Shown here: positions 25,425 through 44,488 of the stretch, piece by piece
How the letters are laid out: the number at the start of each line of letters is the position of its first letter
Numbering within the stretch: the first letter of the stretch is position 1
Assembly: GCA_964017155.1 (NCBI GenBank)
Contig: OZ024866.1
Span: forward strand, 23,605,730-23,669,729
Direction: 5' to 3'
DNA length: 64,000 bases
Source of the DNA: Oasisia sp. SBJ-2009
Lineage: Eukaryota > Annelida > Polychaeta > Sabellida > Siboglinidae
The notes under the pieces: model-generated
Seen by the model: the letters and a program-made list of their open reading frames with translations, nothing else
What the model was told of the DNA's origin: nothing
Databases searched by the model: none
Translations under genes and position numbers: made by a program

Positions 25425-27355
25425 GTGAGTACTTCATCAACATAGTTCATATTGGCTGGTATTCTGCAATTAATATTGTGTGGTTACTATTTTTAATTGT
25501 GCTTATGTGAAGTATGTTTTCATGTTGGTAGATGTATGATTTTCACCACCCAAGGGCAATAGGACAAAAATAATACTTTAACCAGGTGTAGAATAATACA
25601 GATAAGACACATAATACCAGAGGAGATACAAAATAAAATCATGTATTATTCATTTGTGCACTCAAAGAAACTAACTGATATCACTCGCCATGCACCGTGC
25701 CGTGTTCTGATAGCTCCCATATCTCAGGCGCCAGTGAGAATTTATCATTTATATTTTGTATGGATGTTTCTTGGGGCACTGCCAAGTAATAAAATTAATA
25801 AATATTGGATTGACTCATTTTAAAAGGCTCCCTTTCTAATGTCCTAGGACCCCAGAACTAGTATAATTTCACAGTTTGCCTATTTGTTTTGAAACATGTA
25901 ATGTAACTACTTCTCTAATGTTGGCTCATTTTAAAGCCACCTAGGGTACTCTAAGGCCTAAACACTGTTTTTTTCTTCAGTTTTCCTTTTTGAAACTGTT
26001 CTGTTGTTTTTCCTCTAATTTTGCATCTTATGGTGTTTTCATTCTCCGAAAGAAATTTGTAGTTGAATTATCTGTGGTGGTAATGGCATCTCAGGGCCTC
26101 CAGAAAAAAAACAAAATATAAATATTTTGCCAGCTTATGCCGCCTGGATAACATCCTGCTGTTATTTGTGTACATGTATTCGGCGAGTAGCAGCAAGCCC
26201 TCACCACAGCACAAGTGAAGCAGGACGAAAACTGCCTCCTATTGGTGCATGGGGTACCTTGACTAACCCATTGTGTAATCGCTTTCTGGTAGCAGTGGCA
26301 TGGTCTGTGTCAGTAACCCAGTAGATTCATGTTAAACTGGACTGCATGTTTTAAGCTATACATGCCTGTATCTACAATACTACTGATTTTTGTATTAGCA
26401 AGTTGTATTTATTTTTTATGTAGGCTTTATTTTTTTTAAATGGTGTGCCGTGTGCCTGTATTGTTTTTTATTCAAGATGTATTGTCACATGTATGCGACA
26501 AAAATAAAATTAATATTCTAGACAACCATCAAGTGAACATTCTTTCACTCTAGTGTTGATACTGTCTGCTGCATCCACACAATTTGGCTGTTTCTGGTAA
26601 TATCATATGAATAAACATACATTGTCAAATACGTGATTACAGTGAAGAGCCGAGGCAGCGACTATGATACACTATGATACACATTCATGTTTACCAACTC
26701 GTTATATGGTAGGGCTTCGTGGCCCATTTTTAGTCATTTGGGCAGAAGATCGAAAGGACTTGTGGTATCACTTTTTGTCTGCTGTGCGCCCTTAACTTCC
26801 ATATGTCAGGTACTGTTGAGAATTTATGTTTTTAATTTGGCATAGCCGTTTCTTAGGACACTGCTACTATGTTCGAGAAATGTTTTTTGTCTGTTTGGAT
26901 CGTTCCGAAGTCCCCAAAACTAGTAAAACAAAACAGTTTTCCATTTACTTAAGAACAAATAGGTAACTGTTTCTCTAATTTTGCATAGGCCTATATGAGG
27001 GTACACAGGTAGTATGCAAGAAGTTTGTGATTGATTGAATGTTTCTAAATGCACCTCGGGTGTTGTTGCCCTACCTTTCCATTTTTTCCATTGTTGGTTG
27101 AAAGGGACAACCAGCGCCAACGTACGGTGAAAGAAGCTAGCCACGTGTCAACTCCGTGGCTTTATCAATACCGAATCATTAACTGGTCAACAGCGCAATT
27201 CTGACCTTGGTTCCTCCGGTCGAGGAATGTGTGTGAGGGACGTATGTGCGCGTGTGTGCGTGTTTCGTTCTACTGCTATGGCTGCTGTGAAATGCTGTCT
27301 TTTTGGTGATCAGAAAGGATCTTCCATGGAGATAAATGTATCCTTTGTATTGTAG
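25425..27355. repeat. Intronic blocks V and P (copy I of the unit)
   Basis: Between B1 and A2. It holds the 60-codon frame at 25641 shared with 10701 and about 44704, and the CCAGCTTATGCCGCCTGGA and AGTGAAGCAGGAC segments. From about 26694 it is block P, nearly identical to 15022-15683. Differences in the 60-codon frame are mostly amino-acid-changing, as expected of non-coding DNA. Confidence 0.65.
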
Positions 27356-27439
27356 TTTAGAATCATGTGCCGTTGGATCTGATGGGATGGTGTCACTGGC
27401 CACAGCACTTTCTCATTGCCCAAAGGTTGAAGTACTGTG
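27356..27439 (+). CDS. LRR exon 9, type A (A2 family)
   Basis: An 84-bp exon identical to that at 15684, encoding LESCAVGSDGMVSLATAL and SHCPKVEVL. Acceptor TGTATTGTAG, donor GTGAGC, phase 2. Confidence 0.9.
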
Positions 27440-27675
27440 GTGAGCAAAACGTGTATTACATAATATAATTGTATACATATCAATGTACCATCATGTATAG
27501 TTTATTATAACAATAGAGATCATTTTTAAATATTTATTTTTGCAATGACGTATTTCATATATTGTTTTTTATTACATTTATAGAGTGGATCAAATTACAT
27601 TTATGTTGTGTGTCACGTATTAAGCCTTGTAATTCCGTTGATTTGCTATTAATAATAAATAATCCAAATGCACAG

Positions 27676-27762
27676 GTTGAAAGACACCTCACTAAGAAAC
27701 CCGGAAGCAGCAAGAGCACTCGCAATCGCCATTCAGCAGATGACGTGTTTGAAGAAATTGAT
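27676..27762 (+). CDS. LRR exon 10, type B (B2 family)
   Basis: An 87-bp exon identical in protein to exons 4 and 6 (LKDTSLRNPEAARALAIAI, QQMTCLKKL). It joins the A1 exon at 44010 through codon ATT if the 16 kb between them is one intron. Confidence 0.9.
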
Positions 27763-33750
<5,988 letters not shown>

Positions 33751-34934
33751 CAGTAGAACTCCTCGTATAAGACCACCCTTCAAATCGGAGTTGATGTTTT
33801 GGATTAATTCATACATTTAGGCATATCATGACAATTAATGTCGATATAGCATGTGTGCTACTGATAAAAAAATAACTATGTAGTAAAATACACAAAATAA
33901 AAATTAGTAAACAAACGTTTATTATGACTTTGCCATGTTTCAGTAAAAGTATGTTTCAGAATAGTTTTATAATGTATTAGTAGCTGATATTATATTATTT
34001 TAATTGTTATTTCACATTTCGTCTGATGGCTAAACGGTGCGGGCACCTAACAGAGTTTGTTCTAATCTTGTCGCGGTTGCTATTTCCTTCTGCTTCCAGC
34101 GGCGTAGAACAAACTTTTAATTTCTGACCTAACCATGAAAACAACCACCTACAGCCGCCAAAATGTTCCTCTCATAATTAAGTTTACATATACACACGAT
34201 ACGTTATAAAATAAAATAATTTAAATTATTTTAAAGAATAAATTTCACAAATCAAAGTCATGCTAAACTCGACATCGAGGCCCTAGATTACCGTAGCGTA
34301 GGCATAACGTCAGTATTTTATCCCGATGTCGCTACTTAAATGAGCTTCATCGTTTCCGGTTTTATCCTAATCTAACCTAATACTTAGCCTAAAACCCTAA
34401 ACTTTGATGATACACAATATGGATATTTCAGTAATCACACTGCTACGCATAACCGATGATGTCGATGTCCACTGACGATGTCTTCCCGGCGAGTTTTGCA
34501 CAAGTTTGTTTTGAGAATTTTATGTGTTTCAATAATGTAAATCACTTAATCTTGTAACCTAATGTATGTTTATAAGAAATGTGAGGAAGGTTTGGCGGCT
34601 GTTAAGTGTAGTTTTTTGTAGATTGGTCAGAATGTAAAAGATCCCCAACATTAATGGTCGTCATCATGCAATTCATTGTTTTAGTGTGCATCCATGTCGC
34701 GTTATTTACACGTTTAACGTGAGTTCGTTGCGAGGTTTTGGTTTAAAATGTGCCGGCTACCTATTGGGTTGTTCAACAGGGGTAAAATTCAAATTGCCAT
34801 GGTCGCTGGTCGCGTTTCCCGGGTGGTCGTTGACAAGGGGACGTTTATTCAACGAAGAGAGTCCGTCAATGGAAAACGGTCGTATAACGCAGGTGGTCTT
34901 TTATCAGGGGGGTCGTTCATATGGGGTTCTACTG
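33751..34934. mobile_element. Non-autonomous pogo/Tigger-like DNA transposon, copy I
   Basis: The left end CAGTAGAACTCCTCGTATAA and the right end ATGGGGTTCTACTG are inverted versions of each other (CAGTAGAAC). TA flanks the left end; the right flank is CA here but TA in copy II, as expected of a TA target duplication. The ends and length fit Tc1/mariner-class pogo/Tigger elements. No transposase frame is readable. A 100-codon frame at its right end is terminal-repeat DNA. Confidence 0.6.
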
Positions 34935-36330
34935 CATGTTACCTGTCTATTACATAATTTATTTCTTGTTCTGGGGATAACAGAATAATACATGTAATAT
35001 CTTCTGATTTGGGACAACATGTATATATCACAGAACGTTTTATTGTGATCTAGTGCATGCCTTTTTCCCCGTTCCTATCAACATAGATTATTCATTTCTT
35101 GGCTCAGGATGCCATTGATGCTAGTTCAGAACTCTGCCATTTGGCCGAACTACTGCACCTTGGGTTTTCACCAACGTTATAATTGAGTTTAAAGTGCTAG
35201 TGAATGGAAGGGGCATCAGTGCGTTTTAGTACTTTGACACTAGCTGACGCACTCGACATCTCGAGACCAGTGCCACCGAGACACTGTACAAATGGCCACT
35301 CTCTGGTCAGAAGTCAGATTTCATTGTACTAGTCCATCTATTCATTGAGGTTTCCTTCCAGGTGAGTCAACATTGGAATGATACCACACAATCAATGGAA
35401 GCTGTACACCAAAGTACATGCAATCATGAGAAAACGTTGCCCGGAATAGAAACGCAAGTTGCATGCAACATGAAATGCGGTCTCATAAGCCGCGGCTGCA
35501 TTGTATGTTTACACTAGGTGATCTGGCTGCACCAGGTTTGCAAGCAGCTGTGCCTCACGCTGCATACAACCACATTGCATAATGTAAACCTGCATTTAGG
35601 GACACCCCCAAGTGGTGGTCATTTTACCTCCTTTATTCCAAGAAAGGTGGGTATATGATTATTCCAATCTTATGATGTCAGAAGATTGAGGCATGTTGTC
35701 ATCTTCTTAACTCTCAAGACATTCTTGGTGATTTCACACTTCACTGTTGTGACAGCAAAACAATCATTCTTGAGTCTATTATCTACCAATGGGCTTATGA
35801 CCTCAGTGGCTTATGTCTTTTCTCCTGGAGAGGATTTTCTCAGCACACACATACAATTATACACAAAACAAATGTTTTGTTTGCTTCTTTCAGACAAAAA
35901 CATGAATTATATATTAGTCCATCTATTGTATCAGGTTGAAGTCACAACACCATTACCCTCCTTGAGTACCATCGGGCTAAGGCACACCAGGTACGATTGA
36001 TGGCTGCGTCCATCTTAGGCAATAATATGTACATCGTGGTATATTTTTTAAATTAAAATCTTGAATAAAAACATAATAAGCAAAAGCACAGCCAAGTGTA
36101 TTGTCCCTGATGAAGTTACAATGCCGCTATTTCTGCTGTCAACAACCAGCAATTTCCCACATGAACTAATCAGACGGTGAACGACCATTGCAGTGATAAT
36201 GGGTGTTGACTGATCATTAATGTAATTCCGTCCAAAGTACAAGAATATGAATATAACTGATATCCAAGGGTCAGTCGTGAACTGCAAATACGGCCATATT
36301 TGCTGATTGCACAAACATATCATTAATCGT
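34935..36330. repeat. Block X (copy I) and following sequence
   Basis: From about 35160 to 36070 it is shared with 3000-4140, 44976-45790 and 55730-56640 (for example GAAAACGTTGCCCGGAATAG and TCACTATTGTGACA-type segments). Open frames are not conserved among the copies. No gene seen. Confidence 0.6.
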
Positions 36331-38340
36331 TCCCCTATAGACTAGAGTGACAAGCTGTCCCGCTGCATTGAAGCCGCTGTGGACCACTGGCTGCCATCTA
36401 CTTGCACTACAGAAAGTACTGTATGCATACACTGGCGGGGTACATAGAATAGAAGTGTTGACAATCGTAATAAATGTAACAAAAAATCGGCAAGACAAAC
36501 GGTTTAACTGGAAACTGTGTCATTGTGACCCCTATATAAGACAGTTCATGATTAATTGCTGAAGTAGTCAAGCAGCAACCAGCTGGTGAGTGATTTGAGT
36601 TGGTTGAGGGTAATGATCACTGGATTCCTTGATAAAGAAAGTGGTGATAAATTAATGGGATAGGCTGCAGCCTTCATACTAGTAATTAGGGGAAGGGTTG
36701 TGATCTGGGAATGAGTTTAACCTGAGGTTAAACTAGGAGATTATCCCACCCAAACAGTCGGCAGTTCCGTAGTTGACACTGGTATGAGATGTGAATGTAT
36801 TTTAAACCTCCACACCATTTGGAGACCTGCTGGTTACAGCATTCATTGTGAAATAGCAAATACGGATATGTCCTGTGTAGCGTACAACTTTACCAGCCGA
36901 CAGAAAACAGGATCTGGCACCTCTTTCCACGTGTGAGAACCTCAGTTATATGACATAGTAATAGCTTATATGAATATGCTCCAATGCCAATCATTTAGTA
37001 AATTAACAGTTTTAAAACATTACAGTCATGATTGATCAATCATTATGTATGTTGGCTTAATTATTACCAAAAGTGATTTTTAATAATATTACTAAAATAC
37101 AACAATGACATCGTTTCATATCCATTGAAGAACTGTTACTATGCTATTCCAATTGTTTTGTAGCTTGTCTAAATTAATTTATTAAACTATTGTTATTACT
37201 GTTACTGAATTTCAGTTCCTCTACTGATGTATTGTTATTATTGTTAATGATAATGCAGGCTGCATTGTGTTTTGTTGTTTTATCTATGCTCTCATCCAGT
37301 GTGCATAGCTTAGGGTTGTTAATCTGTGAAACTTAAGTATGTAGACTTGGGTGACCTCCCCAAACTATGTGGAGACCGGTCTTCAGTTGTTTAATTTTTG
37401 TTTAAAGTGAAGCACCACAACATCTGTGGATCGGGTGGAATATCAAATTAAATATATTACTAAGTTGTACTCACCACTCACACGGTGAGACACTATATAG
37501 TAAGTGTAAACCTATTGATTTATATCAGAGAGGCACATTAGTGAGGCAACTGTTTGAAAACATTGTACACAATTAAATAAAACTGGCTAACTGATGTCAG
37601 TAAATCAATAACATTTTAATTAAGCAGAACTTTGGTGCAGTGATATATACGTACGTAGACCGCGATGGCTTTCTGCCGTGCATTAGCATGACTGTCAGCA
37701 GCCCATGTTAATTTCGCGGTATAATGTGTCAACTGATAGCGGCCGAGCGATCTCGTCAAGACTGTCTCTGCTACAATGAAGATAGCCATCCTTCACAGTA
37801 GATACGTTAACTTGGCTTCACTGTTAATCCCACACTTCGATCTGGGAGTGTACAGTCAATGCGAAGGAGGCGACGGCTCACACCACCTCATCCTCCGTCC
37901 GCAGTCATTAAACTCTCGTTTAAACCGTAATCTTACGTTGGCCGAGTTTATCATGTGGGACAGGCGCAAGGTGCTTGACGCCTACAAGGCAATTGTGGTA
38001 GGGAATTCCTCAATGATACAATGTACTGCCTTTTATGAACATCACATGGATTTTGCCGCTCGGTCCGCAGCCCTTATCCTGCAGCACAATGTTAAGTTAG
38101 ACAGGGTTCCGAGACAACAGTCTATTTTGCACGTTATTCGTGGGACAGACTGCGAAAGTGTGTTCGTTATGTGGTAGTGTGGCTCACCTCAGTGGTTTTT
38201 GGCAATTGCTAGCTAATGCAAATGCTATACCGTTGTGGAATATGTGTTTCAAGTTCCGTTAATAGGTAGTGAGCTGTTAGTAGTGAATATCGTATGCTTA
38301 TGTCAACAACAAATTATATCCATGTTACACTGAAACGTTG
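36330..38340. other. Mostly single-copy stretch between the two 19-kb units
   Basis: I find no match to the rest of the window over most of this interval. It contains one open frame of 133 codons (37776-38177) described separately. From about 38250 it picks up the end of block Q and then enters copy II. No LRR exon is visible. Confidence 0.5.
37776..38177 (+). CDS. Hypothetical ORF of 133 codons, single copy
   Basis: An ATG-started frame (MKIAILHSRYVNLASLLIPH) runs through LNRNLTLAEFIMWDRRKVLD and HNVKLDRVPRQQSILHVIRG to TAG. The region is richer in GC than its surroundings and occurs once in the window. I do not recognise a domain. It could be a fragment of a mobile-element gene or a chance frame; the absence of a paralogous copy prevents a conservation test here. 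Confidence 0.25.
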   Translation: MKIAILHSRYVNLASLLIPHFDLGVYSQCEGGDGSHHLILRPQSLNSRLNRNLTLAEFIMWDRRKVLDAYKAIVVGNSSMIQCTAFYEHHMDFAARSAALILQHNVKLDRVPRQQSILHVIRGTDCESVFVMW

Positions 38341-39977
38341 CCAGCAGTTTACCCTTCAAGACTATCAATGTCCAGTGAAGAGAGTAACCTGAATTTTAAT
38401 AGAAATTAAAATTGAAAGGTACCTTTTTTGTAAAATACATGCCAATTAAGATGACAACTACTAAGAGTAATACATATGTTGATAATATGTGGATAACATT
38501 TACAAATCAATTTGTTTTGTGAAGTTGCATAAGTTGTTAGAGCAGCCTTTTGCTCACATATGGATGCATCAATTACTTACTAGTCACGTGTGCAGATATG
38601 GCTGTACAATGTACCTTTGCTTGCCTCATTCACTACACTTATTTGTTTACAATATTTTACAATTATGACTTGTTATCAACTAAATCAGAAATATGTTATC
38701 AATGTGTGACTATGGCAGTCATATAGCAACACGACAACACAAATTGCTGATGGATGTCATGTTGATTGACGTGAGGCACCACCTAGTGAATGGACACAGA
38801 AGTGTCTCCACCTAGCCTGATATATTGACTGACATCATTTCGGGAACCAAACAAAATACAATGATTAAGCAGGTGTAGGGGAGAGTGGGGCATATCCGGC
38901 ATGTCAGGTATAACGAGGATTGCACGGTTAACCTTATGTCGTGTGATATGTGGCGAATAGTTATGTTGTGTAGGTCATGGCTTTTATATGAGACACCACT
39001 ACGTCATCTTGTGAGAACATGGCAATTTAACTCACGATGCATTCCCATTGTGGAATTTATTTCGTTTTAGCATTAACGATCTTACTTTTTGCATGAATTA
39101 CCTCAACTAACGCAAATTTTCAGCGTGAGCATGGGTCATTTCTGAAGAACATGGTTTGCTATAATGGGCAACCTGTGATGCACTATTTTAAACAGTTACG
39201 TGACCGCGGTCGACGATAATATGGTTTTGGACTCACAAGTGGCCTCCGGGCATAATCGGATGTCGGATTATTTCCTTACACGACTATGCCGCAGAATTAT
39301 CATAGTATTAAATATTTGCATCATATGGCTGATTAACACAAAACTAGAGTGGACCTCAAGGCTGAAAGCAAGGGTATGTAAGAAACAGGTGTTTGCCAAA
39401 AGTAGAAAGTGATGTAAGTAAGATATGATAGTAAGATATGATAACTTGATAACACATAGTAAGATAAGTTAATATAAATATATATTAAAATATCACTTAA
39501 TAATTATAATTCATAAGCCACCAATCGAATCTATAGAAACGTTACCTGGTTTTTAATGGCATTGTTTTATTTCAATAGACAGGTTGTTCCAATGGCATAT
39601 GCGTGTATAAAAGAAGGACGTTTGCCAAGAACACTTCACTCTTGTAATAACACATGCCAAGTTGCTCGCTTTTGAGAGGTAACTGTGGTGAACCAATTCG
39701 ATATATGTTCTTAAATACCCTGGTATAATTACATTTATGGTATTGAACGTGTTGACCCATTTGTTTTTGTTCTACTCTATAATCAACAGGGACTAAGCCA
39801 ACGGTCTTAAATTCATTAGGACGGTGGAGCATTTAAAAAACGGACTAGGTTGTTCTGGCTACACTGCATTCTGCAGATCGTACCTATCATAGTAGCCAAG
39901 TTAGAGTTTGAGAAATGTGTACGTTTTATATAATTTGATGATTGTTATTCATTAATGGTCTAATGCATTGCGTTGCG

Positions 39978-40067
39978 TCGCGTCGCGTCGCGTCGCGTCG
40001 CGTCGCGTCGCGTCGCGTCGCGTCGCGTCGCGTCGCGTCGCGTCGCGTCGCGTCGCGTCGCGTCGCG
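39978..40067 (+). repeat. (TCGCG)18 pentanucleotide microsatellite
   Basis: Eighteen perfect units at the position equivalent to 20961-21015. The 35-bp difference in length accounts exactly for the change in offset between the two 19-kb copies here (19017 to 19052). Confidence 0.95.
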
Positions 40068-40308
40068 TTGTATTGTGTATATTGTTCATGTGTTTTGGTA
40101 GCACCTAAGATTATTAGGCACTCGGAACTACCTAATGATTGTGACCACATCCACCAGTTTTAAAAAATGCCATCCATCTCGCTGTCTCTCTGTTGCTAGA
40201 TACAGTGTCATATATCAGTGAGTGTGTGATGGAGGTTTCGCGTAAGGCTAATCATTGTAGTACTTTTTCCACACGACAAACTCCATCAGTGCATGTTTTA
40301 TGTTGCAG

Positions 40309-40335
40309 TTTGGACTTCTGTGAAATTAGAACCGT
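40309..40335 (+). pseudogene. Truncated type A (A1) LRR exon, copy II
   Basis: Same truncated exon as at 21257, in the second 19-kb copy. It has the same acceptor and the same break after LDFCEIR, so the truncation predates the 19-kb duplication. Confidence 0.75.
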
Positions 40336-40702
40336 GGTGTCCTTCGTTAACATACAACTTTGGATATGGTCAATATCGGTGTACAAATGAACCACTTCTG
40401 TCTTCCTGGCGTTTACACAGGAATAGGGAATCCCTTCGTTGGATCTATTCACAAGCAGGTGGCACAATAAATTCCCAATGTTTGTCTCCCCATTCTAGTG
40501 CCCGGTTGCATGACACGCACCCTAGTTAGGCGGTAAAATCACCACTATCTCTCTAGATGTCACCTAGCTGGGCGATCGCTGTTGCACAACAGCCACCCGG
40601 ATGCCGCTCAACCAGGGTATACAGGCACGCGTAAACGATAAGCGGACTGCTGTGTTTTAAGAACAAATCTTCCCAGAATTTATTTTACCTCTCACAGTTA
40701 TC

Positions 40703-40936
40703 ATGGCGGAAGCAGTACGACGACAGCGAAATCGTAAGGACAACCTTTCTCATGCTGAGATTGTGGCCTTAATAGAGTTATAGGGCCAAAGATAAGAACT
40801 GTTTCAAGGCCGATTTAAATCAACCTTGTCGAACAGGGACAGAAAAATGGGATGGAATGCTCTGAAGGTAGAAGTCAACGCTCTATCGACGATGTTGCGG
40901 AATGGTGTGGAGGGCCTAAAGAAAAACTGGCTATAA
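40703..40936 (+). pseudogene. Myb/SANT-like transposon fragment, copy II
   Basis: Equivalent of 21651-21884 in the second 19-kb copy, with the same internal stops. The element was therefore already dead before the duplication. Confidence 0.6.
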
Positions 40937-41187
40937 GCTAATTTTTGTGTTTTCTGTTGATAAATATTTAAATAAAAGTGAATTTAAAATGGCATAACTT
41001 TGTTATTTATATAACTGTTAAAATATTATTTCCAGTGTTTTGAAATGCATTGAATGGAGTAAACAAATTGCAATATTCTTTTTTTCATACTAATTAATAA
41101 AGTTAATTAGTTAAAATTAGCTAAATAGTGCACCAAGTTAACATACCAACACATTATAATAATGACCAGCAGAGTTCGTAAATACGA

Positions 41188-41261
<74 letters not shown>

Positions 41262-44009
41262 GTGTGCATATCCACATTGATTATGATAATAAATATATAT
41301 TAACTAGTCATGTAATAATAACTTAATTAATTAGTTAATAGGTGATGATTAGCTGGTAACCTCGAGAGCAACGTTTTTTGTAAAATACCAGAATGTCCAT
41401 GAATATATAGTTATATAAACATGCAATTTGTAAAAGCAATTTAATTGTAGTAAGATATATAATTAATAATTTTGTAATATTAATAAATAAATCAATATTC
41501 GTATACAGACCAATAAAAAACAAAAGGCCATAATGTCCATGTTTATGAACATAATTACACATATTATGCAATGTGTAAAATCACTTTAAAAGTAGTTATA
41601 CACCAACAGGCAGTCTTGATGTCTATATTTGTAAATCTATACATATGTCACTGTGAACTGTATACAATCACATATACGGTGGTAATAAATGCAATGTAAC
41701 AAATCAGTTAATAAAAATAGCAATTAATTTGTCAATATTTAATAATTAGCATGCAACATTGACAGACAGACGTGTAAGTAAACATCCTTATGTTCATGTT
41801 TATGAGGACAGTCGTAGAATTTATACAAACAGTACATGCTGCCATTGACACAACGCGCTGTGAGTAACAAACTGCAGTTGGGGCTACTTTGAGTTGCCCC
41901 AGAAAGTTTGGCCTAAGATGTGATATAACCCAGCTGGGTTAGTGTTATGCAACGGCTCCTACTGGCTAGGTGTCACCTATGTGTTATTTACCCTACCTTG
42001 GGTGTGATTTGGACTTCTTGGGTGTATCTCATGTAACTGGCCACTGATATTTTGGCCATTGCATTAGCTACACTGTCAGTGACCTGGACGTACTGATGAC
42101 ATATGCGTAATCACAAACAGCTCTGTTGCCATGAGTTCTCGAGAAGGTCCAATGAGATAAGTGCAAACTGGACCACATTACCACACACATCTACTTCTCG
42201 TAGACGTCCAAAGTCCAAAGGTCCAAAATCCCATTGCTGTCAGTACCACAAGTACTGATCCATCACGATCCGTCCAGTATCAAGCCGCACACATGGAGAG
42301 TGTCTGGGATGTCCTCTGTAACAGAGACCTTCCAACCACAAGTACTGATCCATCACGATCCCTCCAGTATCAAGCTGCACACATGGAGAGTGTCTTTTGC
42401 TTATAGTTGGATGCACCGCTCACTTACTAGTTACATGTGCATAGATGGTTGTAGACTATTCGTCTGCTTGCCTCAATCACTACAATTAGCTATCTGCAAT
42501 ATTTGACAATTATGACTTGTTACACAAACTGCTGATGGATGTCAAGTTGATTGATGTGAGGCACCACCTTATGATTGGACACAGGAATGTCTCCACCGAG
42601 CCTGATATATTGCAATCATTTTGGGAACAAAATACAATGATTAAGCGGGTGTAGGGGAGCGTGGGGTATATCCGAATAGTCAGGTATAACGAGGATTGCA
42701 CGGTTAACCTTATGTCGAGTGATATCTGGCGAATAGTTATGTTGTGATAGCCATGGCTTTTATATGAGACACCACTCTGTCATTTTATGAGAACATGGCA
42801 ATTTAACTCACGATGTATGCCCATTGTGGAATTTATTTCGTCTTAGCATTAACGATCTTATTGTTTGCATGAATTACCTCAATCAAGGCAAATTTTCAGC
42901 GTGAGCATGGACCATTTTTGAAGAACATAGGTTGATATAATGGTCAAGATCTGATGCATTATTTTATACAGTTACGTGTCCGCGGTGGACAATAATATGG
43001 TTTTGGACTCACAAATGGTCTCCGGGCATAATCGAATATCGGTTTATTTCCTTACCCGATTATGCCCCAGAATCATCATATTATTAAATATCTTCATCAT
43101 ATGGATGATTCACACAAAACTAGAATGTACCTAAAGGCTGAAAGCAAGGGCATGTAAGAAACAGGTGTTTGCCAAAACTTGAAAATGATATCAGTATTAT
43201 GCTAATATAAAGAGTATTCTACTAAGATATGATAACTTGATAACACATAGTAAGATAAGTTAATATAAATATATATTAAAATATCACTGAAAAGTTGTAA
43301 TTCATGAGCCACTAATCGAATCTAAAAAAGGGTTGTTACCTGGTTTAAATGGCATTGTTTTATTCCAATTGACAGGTTGTTCCAATGGCATATGTTTGTA
43401 TAAAAGAAGGACGTTTGCCAAGAACTCTTCACTCTCGTAATAACACATGCCAAGTTGCTAACTTTTGTGGGGTAACTATGGTGTACCAATTCGATATATG
43501 TTCTGAAATATCCTGGTACCATTACATTGATGGTATTTAACATGTTGTCCAATGTTTGTTGTTATACTCTATAATCAACTGAGACTAAACCAACGGTCTT
43601 AAATTCATGAGGTCCGACATGGAATTTAAAGAAACGGACTAGTTTGTTCTGGCTACACTGCATTCTGCAGATAGTACCTATCATAGCAGCCAAGGTAGAG
43701 TTTGACAATTGAGTACGTTTTATAGAATTTGATGATTGTTATTCATTAATGCGCCCTTGCTCATCGTTTTATTGCATTGCATTGCATTGTTCATGTGTTT
43801 TGGTAGCACCTAAGATCATTAGGCACTCGGAACCTAATGATTTTGACCACATCCAGCAGTTTTTAAGAACGCCATCCATCTCGCTGTCTCTGTGCAAATA
43901 GATACAGTGTCATATATCAATGAGTGTGTGATGGAGGTGTTACTTAAGACTAATCATTGTAGTACTTTTCCCCACAACAAACTCCATCAATGCATGTCTT
44001 ATGTTGCAG

Positions 44010-44093
44010 TTTGGACGAATGTGGGATTAGAAACGATGGGATGATGGCACTGTCCAAAGCGCTAGCTCATTGCCCCAAAGTAGAACAACTTAG
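44010..44093 (+). CDS. LRR exon 11, type A (A1 family)
   Basis: An 84-bp exon identical to that at 24946 (LDECGIRNDGMMALSKALAH, CPKVEQL). Acceptor TTATGTTGCAG, donor GTGAGTT. Confidence 0.9.
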
Positions 44094-44401
44094 GTGAGTT
44101 AGCATTTTTTGTATAATAAATGCAATATATGTTCATTGATGTACAATTTGTTGAATACATTTGTAGACATTGGTTTATTTTTTGTCATTATCGTAATGGT
44201 TAGTCTAAATGTCTCTGGCAATTACGTCTTCTATTTGTTATGTTCCATTATAATTATAGTAGATTTGTTTACCTATTGATATATTGAATGTATTATGTGT
44301 GCTGCTCAATAGAAAATAAATAATTGAATTGAATATTTATTTCATGGAGACTAGTATTTCCTCTTACCTTTGCCGTTATTGACACCATTCCAAATATACA
44401 G

Positions 44402-44488
44402 GTTGAGATCCAATGCACTGGATGATCCCGATGTCGCCAACGCTCTCGCTCAATCGATCGCGCATATGACGCAATTACAGATCTTGGA
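44402..44488 (+). CDS. LRR exon 12, type B (B1 family, diverged end)
   Basis: An 87-bp exon reading LRSNALDDPDVANALAQSI then AHMTQLQIL. Compared with 25338 it has E to A, H to Q and N to I plus one silent change, all in the last 40 bases, while the neighbouring A1 exon is unchanged. Acceptor AATATACAG, donor GTGAGTA, phase 2. Confidence 0.9.

Noticed and set aside
34686..34988. 100-codon frame at 34686 and its relative at 55449
   Set aside because: Lies in the right terminal region of the Tigger-like element; the two copies diverge by frameshifts.
39926..40163. RRDAT and RRVAS repeat proteins
   Set aside because: Translations of the TCGCG microsatellite in two frames.
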